Part shown: positions 1 through 14,000 of the stretch, one piece after another | Layout of the letters: each line of letters opens with the position of its first letter | Position numbering within the stretch: the first letter of the stretch is position 1 | Assembly (NCBI RefSeq): GCF_027580225.2 | Contig: NC_073358.2 | Coordinates: forward strand, 10,405,001-10,469,000 | DNA length: 64,000 nt | DNA from: Misgurnus anguillicaudatus | Taxonomy: Eukaryota; Chordata; Actinopteri; Cypriniformes; Cobitidae | Direction: 5' to 3' | Notes under the pieces: model-generated | Seen by the model: the letters and a program-made list of their open reading frames with translations, nothing else | Databases searched by the model: none | What the model was told of the DNA's origin: nothing | Made by a program: the position numbers and the translations under genes

Positions 1-551
1 GCCTTGAGCACAAATGTCTATTTCGTGTCAGTCGCACAAATTTCTATAAATAGTTTTCTGTGTCTGTGCATGGTACGACTTACTTTTTGTGTCATTTCAT
101 TTGTTGTTTTTTCGTTGTTTTTTCTTATTTTCTTACTATTGACGCTTGGGGTTGGGGTTAGAATCACTTTCTGTTACATTTCAGACATCCTAAACCAAAC
201 CCCAACTCTAACCCCAACCCCAGGCGAAAATAGTTTTAAAATCGGAAGAAAAACATGTAGAACCAATGCATAAAAGTACATCCTAACCCAATCTCCAAAT
301 CTAACCCCAACTGCAGGTGAAAATAGTTTTAAAAGCGGAAGAAAAACATGTAAAAACCAATACATAAAATTCCATCTTAACCAAAACCCCAAATCTAACC
401 CCAACCCCAAGCGACAATGATTTATTGTAGGAGAAAATTTTTGAAAACAATACATAAAATGACACGAAAAAGAAAATTGTGCCACAGTCACGAAAAACTA
501 TTGATAGAAATTCGTGCTGAATGACACAAAATAGACAGTCGTGCTCAAGGC
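1..551. repeat. Foldback element with internal 93-bp tandem repeats, truncated by the left edge
   Basis: Bases 1-30 (GCCTTGAGCACAAATGTCTA...) are the inverted complement of 522-551, with few mismatches, and the pairing continues inward (about 31-80 with 470-520). Between the arms a unit starting TAACCCCAAC recurs at 209, 302 and 396 (period 93-94). The right flank to about 620 resembles more arm sequence, so the left arm probably extends beyond the window. Confidence 0.8.
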
Positions 552-649
552 ATGAAAAAAATGAATTTCGTGCCATGGACACAAATAAATTAATCAAATT
601 TTTCGTGACTATAACACAAATTAATGTGAGATCATGTTGCTTTTATCAT

Positions 650-920
650 TATTTAATCACCCTCAAACCTGTATAAATTTCCTTGTTCTGCTGAACACAA
701 AGTAATCAAATACTTGTAATCAAGCAGCAGGAGCACCATTGACTTCCATAGTAGGAAAACAAAATCCTATGAAAGTCAATGGTGCTTGAAAAAGGGTTGG
801 TTACAAAATTGCTCAAAATATCTTCCTTTGTGTTCAGCGGAACAAAAAATTTGTAAAGGTTTGTAACAACATGAAGGTGAGTGAATGATGAGTTTTTATT
901 TTTGGGGGACTAATCCCTTT
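650..920. repeat. Foldback MITE
   Basis: TTCCTTGTTCTGCTGAACAC near 680 pairs with GTGTTCAGCGGAAC near 833. The inner arms CACCATTGACTTCCATAG and CTATGAAAGTCAATGGTG pair almost perfectly. The right end, GGGGGACTAATCCCTTTAA, is a terminus common to fish MITEs. Confidence 0.7.
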
Positions 921-1030
921 AAGCAAGTCAATTTAATGCAACGTTTTATCACTAAAATGAACCCTCTCTTAAACATAGATCAGTATTTTACAGTTTTTTG
1001 TTTATCTTTTTTTTAATAAATATGTCACTT

Positions 1031-1440
1031 TTTTTCAGTCCAACAATTGTTGGTTCCCAAGACGTTGTGGGGATGTTGTTTTAAGGTTGCAAAAAATAAC
1101 CTAATTATAACCATAAGGAAATGTTTTGTGTAAGTTTTTTTTTTTTTAGAATAAATCAGTCAAATTTTTTCAGTCCAACAATTGTTGGTTCCCAAGACGT
1201 TCTGGGGACGTTGTTTTATGGTTGCAAAAAAATAAACTAATTATAACCATAAGGAAATGTTATGTGTACGTTGTTGTTTTTTTAGAATAAATCAGTCAAA
1301 TTTTTTTCAGTCCAACAATTGTTGGTTCCCAAGACGTTCTGGGGACATTGTTTTATGGTTGCAAAAATAACCTAATTATAACCATAAGGAAATCTTTTGT
1401 GTAAGTTATTTTTGTTTAAATATAACATCCCTGCACGTTC
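1031..1440 (+). repeat. Three tandem copies of a 135-137 bp unit
   Basis: The block CAGTCCAACAATTGTTGG plus TTCCCAAGACGTT begins at 1036, 1171 and 1308. The third copy degrades after about 1410. The units are nearly identical, which suggests recent amplification. Confidence 0.85.
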
Positions 1441-3291
1441 CTGGAACAATATTTTTGGATGCAACCTAAAATCAACGCTTTTACAACGTTAATATTTGTA
1501 TATCAAAGCAGATGACTGTTTTTGCAGATATCGCCACACAAATCAATCTACGTTAGCACAGCTCTTGATTCCTCGATCAGAATCACTGGTTAAGAAATAC
1601 AGACAAAAGACAGGCCCTCATCTTAAAAGTGGGGTCAGTTTGCCCAGCGTCTCAGTGGGGCGTCTCTGTGCAGACCTCTCAGAGGGCTTTGTGTGCATCT
1701 GCTCTGTTTCTCAACACCGCACACGAGCCGCCCGGCAAGGGGCTGTCGTCTTCTGAAGGTGACAACTTGCTTATCCCGAAAAGTAGAAAAATGGCTTGCT
1801 GGAATACCCCAAAAATGGTTTAATCCAAATGGCTTTAAACTTATAAAAGAAAACTTATAACTTATGAAAGAACATGAATTTGTGGACTGTCACATGAAAG
1901 CACATGAGATGTTTTGGCTCTTTGGATCTTTGTTAAGCATTCTTCCTAGCATCCATTGGTCATAAAAAACTTTTCCTTTATTGGCCACCTATATCAACTA
2001 CGTGTTGAGGAGGTAGAACTTAAAGCACGTGTCTGGCTTTATGTTAGAGAGATATTACTCATACTGATCATATAAACATGTAGATGCAAGGTATATCAAG
2101 AGTCATTAGATGTACAGTAAGTAGATGGATTGTGTACATAAAAATTGAGATATATTGTTAAAATTTTAATTATTATTATGCATTTTAAAGACGATCAGGC
2201 AAATATTACTTTAGGGCAGATGATGGTATTATCTTGTCAAATAATTCAAAATTTGTATTTATTTTGAACAATATTGTACATATACCTGTTAAGCAGGTAT
2301 TCATTATTATTCATAATTATTTCGCTTCTCGTATTGAAAATCTATGAATGAATCATAAAACAGCATAGCTACTACGATTAAAATTTACTTACTTATTAAA
2401 ATATCACACAATAATTTCTTTATATATTAGCATAATCCCAAATAATAAACTGTTACTCAATAAAACATATTACAGTCATAGTTATTTTTAAATAACACCG
2501 AAACAAAGAAATAAAGGGTAAGAGCGGGAATGCTGATATTTTAGATTCAGGACCATCATTCATCAGTATTTCCTCTTGTCTATCTCACACCCTCCCACCC
2601 ATCTAAGAAAAACAAAACAGTGTCATGACATGGAGCGTGGGGGGGGCGGAGGGATGGAGGAAAATTAGGAAACCAGATGTGCGGTATCGAAACACTGACA
2701 AGCTTCAGCGGTAACACTTCAACAACTGTACACCACATGTGTGTAAGCGAGGAGATGTACACCGAATTATTTCACCGTTATCAATAATACAACTTCATAA
2801 GATGCTGGACATTTGTTTATGAGAAATAAAACGTTCAACTAAACCTGAAACTGAATGATAATTGCAGAATCCCATTGTTGCATGAGAATAAATGGATCGC
2901 TTTCCGTTGACTGGCAGTGTTGTCGGAAAGGATTGTGGGGGACGACTCTTGGAGGTGTTGGGTAGCAGGGGTTAGTTGGGGGCAGTCATAAATACCCTGG
3001 GTTCTCAAAATCCCTTGGCAGACTTGGGGCCAGACTGGTCGAGGGGTTAACAGGGCACGTTCCCAACCTCTGACCCCGCTAACAGGGCACACACACAGCG
3101 GCTCCAAAAACCAATACCTCCGTCTTCACATACCACACCGAGACCTTTCACACTCACCTCCACAACTAAGAAAAATAAAAGCTTTTCCTAATAGACACTG
3201 ATGGATTCTTTACAAGACTTTTTAATAACAATGCATTATTAAAACTGCTACTAACCCGCAGAGAGTATATTAACTGTACAAACTCTCTTTT

Positions 3292-5167
3292 TAAAGGGAC
3301 AATACACTTTTTATAATAAAAACTAATTTTCCAGCTGTCCTAGAGTTAAACATTTGATTTTAACCGTTTTGGAATCCATTCAGCTGATCTCCGGGTCTGG
3401 CGGTACCACTTTTAGCATAGCTTAGCACAATCCATTGAATCTGATTAGACCATTAGCATCATGCTAAAAAATAACCAGAGTTTCGATATTTTTCCTATTT
3501 AAAACTTGACTCTTCTGTAGTTACATCATGTACTAAAAAGTTGTGATTTTCTAGGCCGATATGGGAAGGAACTATACTCTTATTCTGGCGTAATAATCCA
3601 GGACTTTGCAGCTGTAACATGGCTGCAGAAGGCGCAATGATATTACGCTTCAGCCGAAAATAGTCCCCTTAGTAACTTTCAATGCCAGGGGACTATTTTC
3701 GGGCAGTGTGTAATATCACTACGCCTGCTGCAAAGTACACAATGTAACTACAGAAGAGTCAAGTTTTAAATAGGAAAAAATCAAAATTCTTTGGTCATTT
3801 TTTAGCACGATGCTAATGGTCTCATCAGATTCAAAGGATTGTTCTAAGCTATGCTAAAAGTGGTAGTGCCAGACCCGGAGATCAGCTGAATGGATTGTAA
3901 AAATCAAATGTTTATCTCTAGAGGCCCTATTTTAACAATCTAAGGCATTGTCTAAAGCGTACAGCGCATTGTCTAAATGGGCGTGTCCGAATCCACTTTT
4001 GCTAATTTAACAACGGGAAAAATGGTTTGTGAGCCGAGCGAATGGTCGAAAAGGGTTGGTTCTATTTTTTTAATGAGTAATGGGAGTATTTTGGGTGTAA
4101 CGTGCAATAAAACAATGAGAGTCTGTTGCTCTGGCGCTATGTCTAATCCCTATTTAGATGACGAACTTTGTAAACTGAAAAACTAAGGGGAGGAAGAAGA
4201 TCCCCAGTTTAAGATTAATGTTAAATAATTGTGTTGTTTTTCACTTGTTTTTTGAAATTGTTATTTTTTTATTAAAACCTTTAAAACCCATTTTCTTTTA
4301 GTCATGGAAGTAAAAAAGCAGGCTTTTAATTGCTTTAAATGTATGGCTTTAAAAAAAATAATTTACAAGTATGTAAGAAAAGGTTTGTACTCTAAAAATA
4401 CTATTTGTAACAAACAGGAGATAAAGAATTTCCAAACGGCTATCCGCACGTTTCAGCACTTGGACAACGTAATGAGTTTTTTTTAAGCATTACTTAAAAA
4501 TGTTTCTCATCTCACCATATCCACAGGTACAGAGTCATCATATACAATAAATCCGTGAGGTAGCATTTAAAAAAACATTTAAAAACAGATGCATTTGTTT
4601 AAAGCAAAGCATTTATTTACTTACCAGGCTACAGGTGAAGCAGCTCTTTGCGCCTTCTTACGTCTCATAATTAGTCCTCATTTATGTCCAAGAGACTCAA
4701 TAATAATCTTTTACATTCAATCCTTTAATCTTTCATATTTAAAAACGTTTTGTGCTGCTGCGCATTCATGTATGTGATAAGCAAACTCCCGTTGTCGTCC
4801 CGTTTATAGCCGCATCTTACTAATGCTCTCTTTAAATAACAAAAAAACATATTGCGCCATTGACTTTAGACTTTAGACCAGGTTTTTGTTGGATTATGTT
4901 GTTTTTTTGTAGTGGCCTCAAAATAGCAACGCACCAACAATGTGCCTGAACACACCTCGTTTTCAGACTAGAACGCCCATGGGCGCAAAAGGGGGCGCTA
5001 ATGCATTTGCTATTTAAACAACGTGGCGCTAAACGTGAAAATGATAATTGCGCAATGTGGAAACTAGCAAAAGACACTTGTGTCACACATTGCGCTGGGT
5101 GTAAGATAGAGCTCTATGGGAGCTGGAAGATGAGTATATTTTTTTAAAAAGTGGAATGTCCCTTTAA
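3292..5167. mobile_element. Long foldback element interrupted by a hAT-like insertion
   Basis: The left arm from 3292 (TTAAAGGGACAATACAC, then TGATCTCCGGGTCTGGCGGT) is mirrored by the right arm at 3720-3920. The terminal part of the right arm (GGGAGCTGGAAGATGAG to GTCCCTTTAA) is displaced to 5118-5167. The inserted stretch, about 3922-5110, starts GGCCCTATTTTAACAATCTA and ends GCGCTGGGTGTAAGATAG, typical of fish non-autonomous hAT ends. Flanks ATCTCTAG and AGCTCTAT are a degraded 8-bp duplication (6 of 8). ORFs at 3977-4186, 4304-4486 and 4589-4777 inside the insertion match nothing I recognise. Confidence 0.75.
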
Positions 5168-7833
5168 GTTTAAGTTTTCTTAAAATGGCAACTTTTTAAT
5201 GATTTTATCTACCAATAAAAAACAAAGACTTTCATTTTCTATTTGTAATGCATAAACTCAAAATGCATTCCTGGTTCAGAGGTATACAATATATGTGTGG
5301 ATGCACTGATATATCGCCCTTTAGTCGATATCGGCAGATAAAACAATTTTTCCTCACTATCAGATTATAAACAGGCAGATTATATCCTGTCAATCAAAAG
5401 CACATCAAAATACATACAATTTCACGCCATAATCATTTGAAACAAGGATTAAAAAGCAAAACTTTCTGTATCCATTGCTATTGGTAGATGTCATTCTAAG
5501 TCATCAAATATCGCCAGAGGAACTTTTTATGCATTATTTTGTTTAAATGCTCCACACTCTCCAACCAAGTGTGACTATTTAAGTACAGATTGATGTGAAC
5601 AATGCAGAAGACAGCGAATGAAATGTGTGCAGAAGCCTTCATCAGTGTGGGTAAACAAAGGCAGGGCTCTCCGCATGAATAAGAGCCTGGCAGACAGGAG
5701 AAGAGAAGAAGAGATGTCTGCTTAATTAGCCACTAATGATAGGATCTGACAAACAACATCTGTTTCCAAATTGAGGATGGTGAGGGGGGTGGAGAGACGG
5801 AGGATGCCACCAGTCACTCAACCGAACGTCTTCAACCAAAAACTTCACACGAGTTTAGAGAAGAGAGCGGGGAAACATACGGTATAAGAAAAAGAGAAAT
5901 GAAAGAGACTATTTTTTCACAAATAACGAACGAAACAGCACAATTAGCTGTAAAGTTTATGTTTGAAATTTAAGGCCCTGTTTCTGCAAAAATAAAATGG
6001 TGCATCACCGCACCCTTGCTGTAACTTTCACCACGCATGTCGTCTTCAAATGCAAATCTATTTATGATCACTACTCAGCAAGCAATGGTCGTCATTTTAC
6101 CATCTATGTAACTATAGACCTGATATAGTCCGGCTATGATTAATCCACTTCTAACCAAAATAAACTTCAATTTGGTTACACGTCGTTTCTGCCAAAATAA
6201 CTTGTGAGATGTCTGATATTCCCTAATTTAAGCAATCAATAGTAATTACATTGCTTTTATTTATTTACTTAAATTTGGGGGGGCTATGGTTAGACGTCAC
6301 TGACGGTCCAAATTTTGCCTTGTTTGGATGGCTAGTATTAAAAGTGTAGATGTAAGGAAGACCACCGCAATGTATTCACTAAAAATATAACGCGTGCCAG
6401 TGACTTAATATCTAAAAGTGTAACGCTTTCCGGGGCTGAATATCAATACAGTTCTGCTTAACAGATGCTGTGTGATAAAAGAAAACCGAATGAGACAATA
6501 CGTGAAGATGTTGGTATGGGATCGTTCAGAGGTGCTGTAACATAATGTCCGTGCCTAATCCGGAGCAAATGTGCACACATGCAGACAGGAGGAAAGCAGA
6601 GGGGGAAACTGTGCTGGAAAGGATGAAGGGAGGAGAGACACTGACACGGCTCACAGCAGGCCTGCTGAGAAGCTGTCAATGGTCTCGTCAACTCTCACCT
6701 TGCACTGAGTCCTGCACATTCATCACACACACACAATGATCTCTCTTAAAAATCTTCTCTGATATTAGATTAGTCGACTCAGATTTCTGTTCTGAGAAAT
6801 GCATCCTAAATCCTAAAAAAATATGTTAAGGGATTTATCAGGAGACCATCATCCGCCAGATTACTGCTGAGCAGACACACAAATAAACAAACAGAGGGGC
6901 CGGGGGACCATGAAGGGGGGGTGGGCATCACTCATTAGTGAAATTTAAGCAGTCAAGCTCCAGTGACTTCTCAAACACACACAGGCAGAGCATAAATATG
7001 TGACCCCGCCTGTGAAATCCAGATTATAATAATCTAATAATGAGATTAGGAGCATCGATTTCAATCTTTGACTGGTTCTTACTCAGTCATGTTAAAGATA
7101 TAAAGATTAAATTTTTATAGAATGATCTTTACATCATGAATGATTTCATGTACAAAAAAAGTAAATGCATTAGCCAGTGAAAGGGAAAAGATGCTACCGT
7201 TTCTGCCACTGTGCAAATATTACAATCAGGGCATTCACGATCAATGGTTTGTTTAAAGCAGGCATCTTTTACTTGCTTCAGAAAACAACCAAAGAAAAAT
7301 GCATATTTTCCAAATCCATATTTTCCTTTAAACCCAAATCAAATTCAGTGCACCAGTTTCATTTATACACAAAAAATGCAGGGTTGTTTTAGTATCGGGT
7401 TACATTAAAATATTTAATATATTTGACCAAATCATGGGAGTGGTAGCTCAACTACACTGTATGTGTTTGTTACTGGAATAAATGTAAAAATTTTAAAGTT
7501 ACATCAAAATACCCAAAACAAGCAGAGTCCAAATTTTATACTGCTACTGTGTTATTGAGTAACACCTACTGCAAACAACAGCCTGTATCTGTTTACATCT
7601 GGTATTAAGATGCGTTTTGGTCAGGTTTTGGTCGATCGGATCACAAGTGGACGATGCTAAATACAGGTGTAAACAGGGTGTAAAAGTTTTGAGCTCATCC
7701 ACTTTAAACCACATTTAGATGTAGTCGAAAGCCCACCAAAAATGGTATAGCATTGTGAAGCACCTTTATATAAAGCATTATAACATGTATAGCATTTGCC
7801 CTAAATGCTTAGATTTAAGAGTTCGTCATTTCC

Positions 7834-8642
7834 TTAAAGGGACACTTTTTTGAAAATATGCTGCTCATATGCTCCCCTAGAGTTAAACATTTGATTTTTA
7901 CCATTTTGGAATTCATTAAGCTGGTCTCCGGGTCTGGCGGTGCCGCTTTTGGCATGGCTTGGCGTGATCCGTTGAATCTGATTGGACCATTGGCATTGCA
8001 CTCAAAAATAAACAAAGAGTTTCAATATTTTTCCTATATAAGTAGAGTTTCCTATTTAAAACTTGACTTTTCTGTAGTTACATCATGTACTAGGACTGAC
8101 GGAAAATTAAAAGTTGCAATTTTCTAGGCAGATATGGCTAGGAACTATACTCTCATACTGGCGTAATAATCAAGGACTTTGCTGCTGTAACATGGCTGCA
8201 GCACGCGTAGTGATATTACGCACTACCCGAAAATAGTCCCCTTGGTTACTTTTAATAGCAGGGGACTATTTTAATGCGCTGTGTAATATCATTGCATCTG
8301 CTGCAGCCATGTTACGGCAGCAAAGCCCTTGATTATTACGCCAGAATGAGAGTATAGTCCTAACCATATCTGCCTAGAAAATCGCAACTTTTAATTTTTC
8401 CGTCTGTCTTAGTACACGATGTAACTACAGAAGAGTCAAGTTTTAATTAGGAAAAATATTGAAACTCTTTGGTTATGTCTTGCGCGATGCTAATGGTCTA
8501 ATCAGATTCAATGAATTATGCTAAGCTATGCTAAAAGTGGTAGCACCAGAACCAGCGATCAGCTCAATGGATTCCAAAACGTTTTACTCTAGGGGAGCTG
8601 GAAAATGAGCACATTTTCAAATAAAGTGGAGTGTCCCTTTAA
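7834..8642. repeat. Complete copy of the 0.8-kb foldback family
   Basis: Starts TTAAAGGGACACTTTTTTGA and ends GTGGAGTGTCCCTTTAA. Both arms carry the GGGTCTGGCGGTGCCGC-like block and the AACTTGACTCTTCTGTAGTT-like block in opposite orientation, meeting around 8240. It is the same family as 3292-5167 and 36756-37223. Confidence 0.9.
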
Positions 8643-9241
8643 GGTGCGTGTATGTGGGGATGTTACAAGGCCAAGTATTGACAAAATTATATTATATTGA
8701 TTAGTTTGATTATCGGCTCCTTTGTTTTTACACAACCCACCGGAAAAAACAATCAATTAGAGAGATATTGCAAGGTATTGATTCCCAATTCTCAACCCCC
8801 ATTGGTAACATCCATTCCTGTATTGATCTCAGTACTGACCTGCTAACCCTCCAGATGGTACTCAAGGAGAATTTATTACTGAGATTATACAGGAGACTCT
8901 CAGATGTATTGTAATGAGGAGACATTGAATTTACTAACCTTCCATACAACAACAATGTCTCTACAGATTTTACAAACCCATTTTAGGTGTATTATTTTGT
9001 GTAAGTTTAAGATGAAGTGACAGCTCAATTTAGTTGTCACTTCACCTTTCATTCCTGTCCTCATCAGTTACTTCAAAATAAATGACGACATTCTCACAAC
9101 AATCTCACAACAATCTGCTGTCTAATGTTGTCTTGTAAGTGTATGAAAGCTAAAGTCTGGACGGACACCAGATGCAAGTACACATTTTCTTGACACTTTC
9201 ATAATATACACTGTTGGAAAAAAATGTCAAAATATGTACCC

Positions 9242-9479
9242 CACTGTAAAAATGCTTTGCTGCCTTAACATTTTTTGTTAAATCAACTCAGATTAACAAG
9301 TCATCTGAACAGAGATGAGTTGTCACAACTTATAAAATATAGTTGAGAAAAGTCAACTTAATTTTATAAGTTATAACAACTTATCTCTAGTCAAGATAAA
9401 TAATAGTAAGTTGAAATTACTTGTAAATCCGAGTCGATTCAACAAAAAACTTTAAGGCAGCAAAGTATTTTTTACAGTG
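9242..9479. repeat. MITE with 26-bp terminal inverted repeats
   Basis: CACTGTAAAAATGCTTTGCT at the left is the inverted complement of AGCAAAGTATTTTTTACAGTG at the right with small gaps. The middle is AT-rich and non-coding. Confidence 0.85.
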
Positions 9480-11025
9480 CAGCTGTCAAAGGGGCAATAC
9501 CCTTTTAAAAGGTCCTAATATGTGCCATTAGGAACATTTATGTATACATTTGGTACCAATATGTAAAAAAATGCAGCTTAAGGTTAAAACTAGCTACTGT
9601 TTTAAGTTTTGACTTTTGATAAATTTACATAAATTATAATTACAAGTTGAACTTGTTTAACTTAATTTGTTAAGTTAAAATAACATAAAATATTATGTTG
9701 ATTTGACATCATTTTACAATGTACCTTTAAGATACTAATAAGCTCTTTTGGTACCAATTTGTACCTCTGAGCTGCTAATATGAACTCTTAAGGTGCAAAG
9801 CTGTGTTTTTTAAAAAAAAAAGTACAGCGCCAGTGACAGCTAGGCTACATATTTTGGCCATTTTTAGAATCAACTATGCAATATCAATATCACACCAATC
9901 TGTGCCATCCGGGAAAAGTTGTGAGCAACATAATGTGACCAAATCCTCCTTGAGGATCAGCTGAGTGCCATTCTCTCTCCTTTCACTAATAACAGGATTA
10001 GCTGGGACGGGGGTCAGAAAGGGGGAGGATAGGGGAGAGACAGACCGAGCAGCAGGTCCATACAAAACGGACACAGATTAAAAAAGGAGGGGGCTGTAGG
10101 TGCTATGGGAGTTCAATTCCCATATGTACTGCGGGTGTCCTGATGGGCCTGACTAATTATATCAATATTAGGCTAAAGGTTGTAGGTGGTAGAGTAAGAA
10201 GAACATTGGATTTTAAGGCTTGCCAAAAAGAAATAGGCTATTATAGTATTAATATACATTAGTATTATTTTAGTATTACACTCCCTTACCAGCATGCTTG
10301 TTTAAAAACATTATCTTTCTTGACTTACAAGAGATGGGTGCTAATCTATACCAATGTAAGCTCTATTCAATTTTATCTATATACATTTTTGGCACTTGAA
10401 TTATAATATATGCACTCTTAGTTTAAGTCATTTTAAAGACATCTATGCTGTGTTTGCCTACAGAAATAACATCTGTCGATACCAAAAACGGATGCTTTTG
10501 GTTTTATTGAACCTTTGGGTAAGTCTGGCCTTGTTTGGGGAATTTAGCAAATAATAAGGAGAAAGAGAGAGAGGAAAATAGAAGAGAAAACGAGTAAAGA
10601 ATCAAAAAACCAGCTGTGGTGCACAGGAATTCTGGGAAAAATTTGAGAGATGACGGCTCATTTTTTCCGCTTTTGAGAAAGATCCTCAGAGACGCTTTGT
10701 AAACACTGTTAGCTTGAACAAGCGGAGAGAGAGATAAAAAAGACAGATCTGTGTATGAGTTGCATTACAGTTAAACTAAAAGAGAGAGATCAGGTTCTGA
10801 GACACTAAAAATCTCACATATGGCAGATATTTAAGACTAAAGAGTTGTGTTTAGGGTGTGGTAGGCGAAACATGTAAACAAGAAACTGATGCTGATGAGG
10901 CAACAATCTCGAAACCCAACATGACAGACTCGCTCATAAATCGAACTGAGATCTCAACTTTGCCTTCAATCAACCAAATCTCAAATGTGGCATTTTTCGC
11001 TTGTTAAAAAAACTGTTGGACTTAC

Positions 11026-14000
11026 CTGTCAATGATAACAGGGTCAGATGGTGTCTCGTTGCGATTCCCACAGCTTTTTTTCTCACAACAGCGACTGCGT
11101 ATCAAAATAGAGAACAGAACGGTAAAGATTTGCGGTGTGTCATCACTACAACTTACATAATTAAGGGCCTCAGAGGCAGACCAGCAATCTGTCATTGATT
11201 GTGAATGATCAAGCTCAACCCCTGCTCACCTACACACACACACAAACACATGAGCGTACACAAAGACAACACACACACACGCACCATCATAGGACCCTTC
11301 TGTCTGTGCGCAACCTCCCCTCCTCCTCCCCAGCACCACCAGCATAACAAAAGTGCCCCCCCACCCCTGGCCATCTGCCTATATGCTTTCTATTTTGCCC
11401 TACCCCGCAATCCCCCGTCAGACAGAGTCACTCCCCAGCTGTGTCGCCTGCCCTACGCACCCCCTTCCCCATCAGCTCCGTTATTAACCAGCTGTGAGCG
11501 CCCACTCGGGCATCTGCTGGCTACACAATGGGGGCAGAGCCCGTTTTGACTCCCCCTCTGCCCTCCCTGATGCTGTCCTCACGCCTGAGGTCACCGCACA
11601 CCCCCTGTCCTTTCTGTCTCCTGTGACACTTGCTGTCCTTCTTTTCTTAGGCCAGCTGCTTTATATTCTCTTCAATGTGATATGGTCCTGTTCGCTTATC
11701 AATATGCCCATAATGCATTTCTCTGTGATGCATGATTGCAGGTTTACAGTAAAGATGAAAGAAAAAGCAATGCACCCTGAAAATGACTGAAATGTCATGC
11801 AAACCTCTATTTAGATATTGATATAATGCATGGGTGACATAGTGCATGAGTGGCATTGCTTTCTACACAATGTTGACGTAGCAGTGCTGTCCTTTCTCTT
11901 ATTATTTTACTTGAAAACTTTAAGAATTATGGAAAGTTGGACTGGCTGTTTGTCGACCAGTGTCCCTTTTGAATAAAACAATACGGGTGCATGCACTTTA
12001 CAATTACCCTTTTTTCTTTAGTTTTTAGTAGGCCCTGTGCATTGCTGCATTTGTTGGATTAGCTCACCTGCACATGACCTCGTGAGTCAGCAGAACACGG
12101 CACATTTCTGGATTCTTGTTCTGTCCTTCATATGATATGGGCTAAACCATGAAGAACAAGAGTTTAAATCGAGTCACATTACACAGCAAAACACTCAAGA
12201 TGTTTTTTGTGCTTTGAAGGCCTGGAAACAGAATCTGAAGGGTCTTTACCTGTTTAGTGACCGAATCAATGAGACGTGCATAAAGGTCTTGTTCTGTGCG
12301 AACACCTGTGAACAAACACACAAAAGACTTGATGCCTGACTGATGACACGGAACATAACTTCATATCAGATAAAAACAGCGCTCATGTAGCTTATCTGGT
12401 AGATCACTGCATTAGCAGGGAAAAGTCATGGGTTCAAGATACTTAAAGGTGCAGTGTGTAAATTTTAGTACATCTAGTGGTAAGGCTGCAAATTGCAACC
12501 AACGTTCAGTCCACCGTTCACCGAAATGCATAGAGAAGCTACAGTAGCTGCCACCGGACAACCATGTCATTGTTGGAGAAGACTTAGTAAAAAAAGTTTG
12601 TCCATTAAGGGCTTCTGTAGAAACAAAATGGCGACTTCCATGTAAGGGGAAGCTCTGTGTATGTAGATAAAAACGTCTCATTCGAAGGTAATAAAAACAT
12701 AACACTTCATTATGAAATGTCTTTATACACCACTGATAATATAGTTATGTATTTTATATTGCATTTCTGTCAAGAGATTGTTATAAAAGTTACACACTGC
12801 ACCTTTAAGTAAACAATATTGTATGTAAAAATAGCACTTTTCGAAAAGAAAAAACATTTTAAATGTGGAATTTTTGATACAGACTATAGGCATAGATGTA
12901 GACAAACAGAAGAGAGGAACATACCATTACTATAGAGGAGCTGAAGTTTGTAATGAGTCCCATTGTTGGTCTTTTCTCCCGTCTGTTCCAAAAAGACAAA
13001 CATAAAGAACAAAAAATCTGATGATGATGATGCAATATTCAAAATAGCAATAACATACATTACAGATTAAGCATTGCCAAACACATTACTGTAAGATGTG
13101 CTTTAAACACTTCATAACTGGTACTGCTTTTCTTTTAATTTTAAGAACCTGCATTAGGTTTTATCAAGACAAGCATCTTTCCAAGAAAAAACAAGGAACC
13201 AACACCTCTGTTAAGTCTTTTTTTTACATCTCTAACCTAAAATTAAACTTGCTTCTAAAAAAACGCCAACGACATTGAATAAGAATTGAAGTAATTCAGT
13301 TTATTCATTCATATACTAGCTGGACATATGATTTTTTTCAGTGTGAAACATGCTGTAAAATATACCTTATCCTGCTCCACAAAGTCAACAAACGCCGTCC
13401 TCTCCACTTCAACAGGCTGTCCATTACGATCATAGAGTGCCAGCACAAAATGAAAGAAGTTGGATTTTCTGAGGTTGGATGGAGGCTGCTTTTCAAAGTG
13501 AGCACGGGATAAAGACACTCCACTGTGGGCAAACAACAAACACTTCATTTATTTACACACTGCATTCACAATTCACATAGCTTGACACTCCATAAACCCA
13601 ACATGAATGAATGCATAGATGTGGTGATAAAGAACAGCTACACTCATCTACATATGGAGATAAAAATCTCTTTCTGTGAATGGACTGTCACAGAGTTGTT
13701 AGTTGTTACTTCATTAAATCGTACACAAAACCCATACAAGTTTACGTTAAACAACATATTGTATACTTTACAGTTGAGATTTACTGTTGTTGTTATTTTA
13801 TGCAAGACTGACTGTATGCCTTATCAGAAACTTGATTGACACTGTTGGTTTAGTTTTCATATACTGAATGATTTTTACCATTAACATGGCTGATGATTTT
13901 CTATAACTTTTATATAAAGCATGCAAACATGTAGCCTAGTCTTCATAACAAGCCTCTATGTCAAAATAATTCAATAAGCATGTAATTATTGTGTATTTTA

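Larger units (their letters stand above)
1..11025. other. Large ebf2 intron (left part), repeat-rich
   Basis: No exon is supported here. Repeats listed separately occupy 1-551, 650-920, 1031-1440, 3292-5167, 7834-8642 and 9242-9479. Stretches at about 2500-3200, 5560-6000, 6440-7090, 9870-10080 and 10550-11000 look unique, with no terminal inverted repeats, and are the best places to look for conserved ebf2 enhancers. That last point is inference only. Confidence 0.5.

Noticed and set aside
4..597. Three overlapping ORFs of about 90-105 codons at the left edge
   Set aside because: They lie inside the foldback element and its tandem repeats and encode low-complexity hydrophobic repeats, with no codon pattern or family match.
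11205..11549. 114-codon plus-strand ORF rich in Pro, His and Thr
   Set aside because: It comes from a CA-rich, C-rich intronic stretch of ebf2 on the opposite strand to the gene, with no homology recognised.
12380..12440. tRNA gene
   Set aside because: A-box and B-box resemblance only; no complete cloverleaf can be formed, so it is treated as a SINE fragment.
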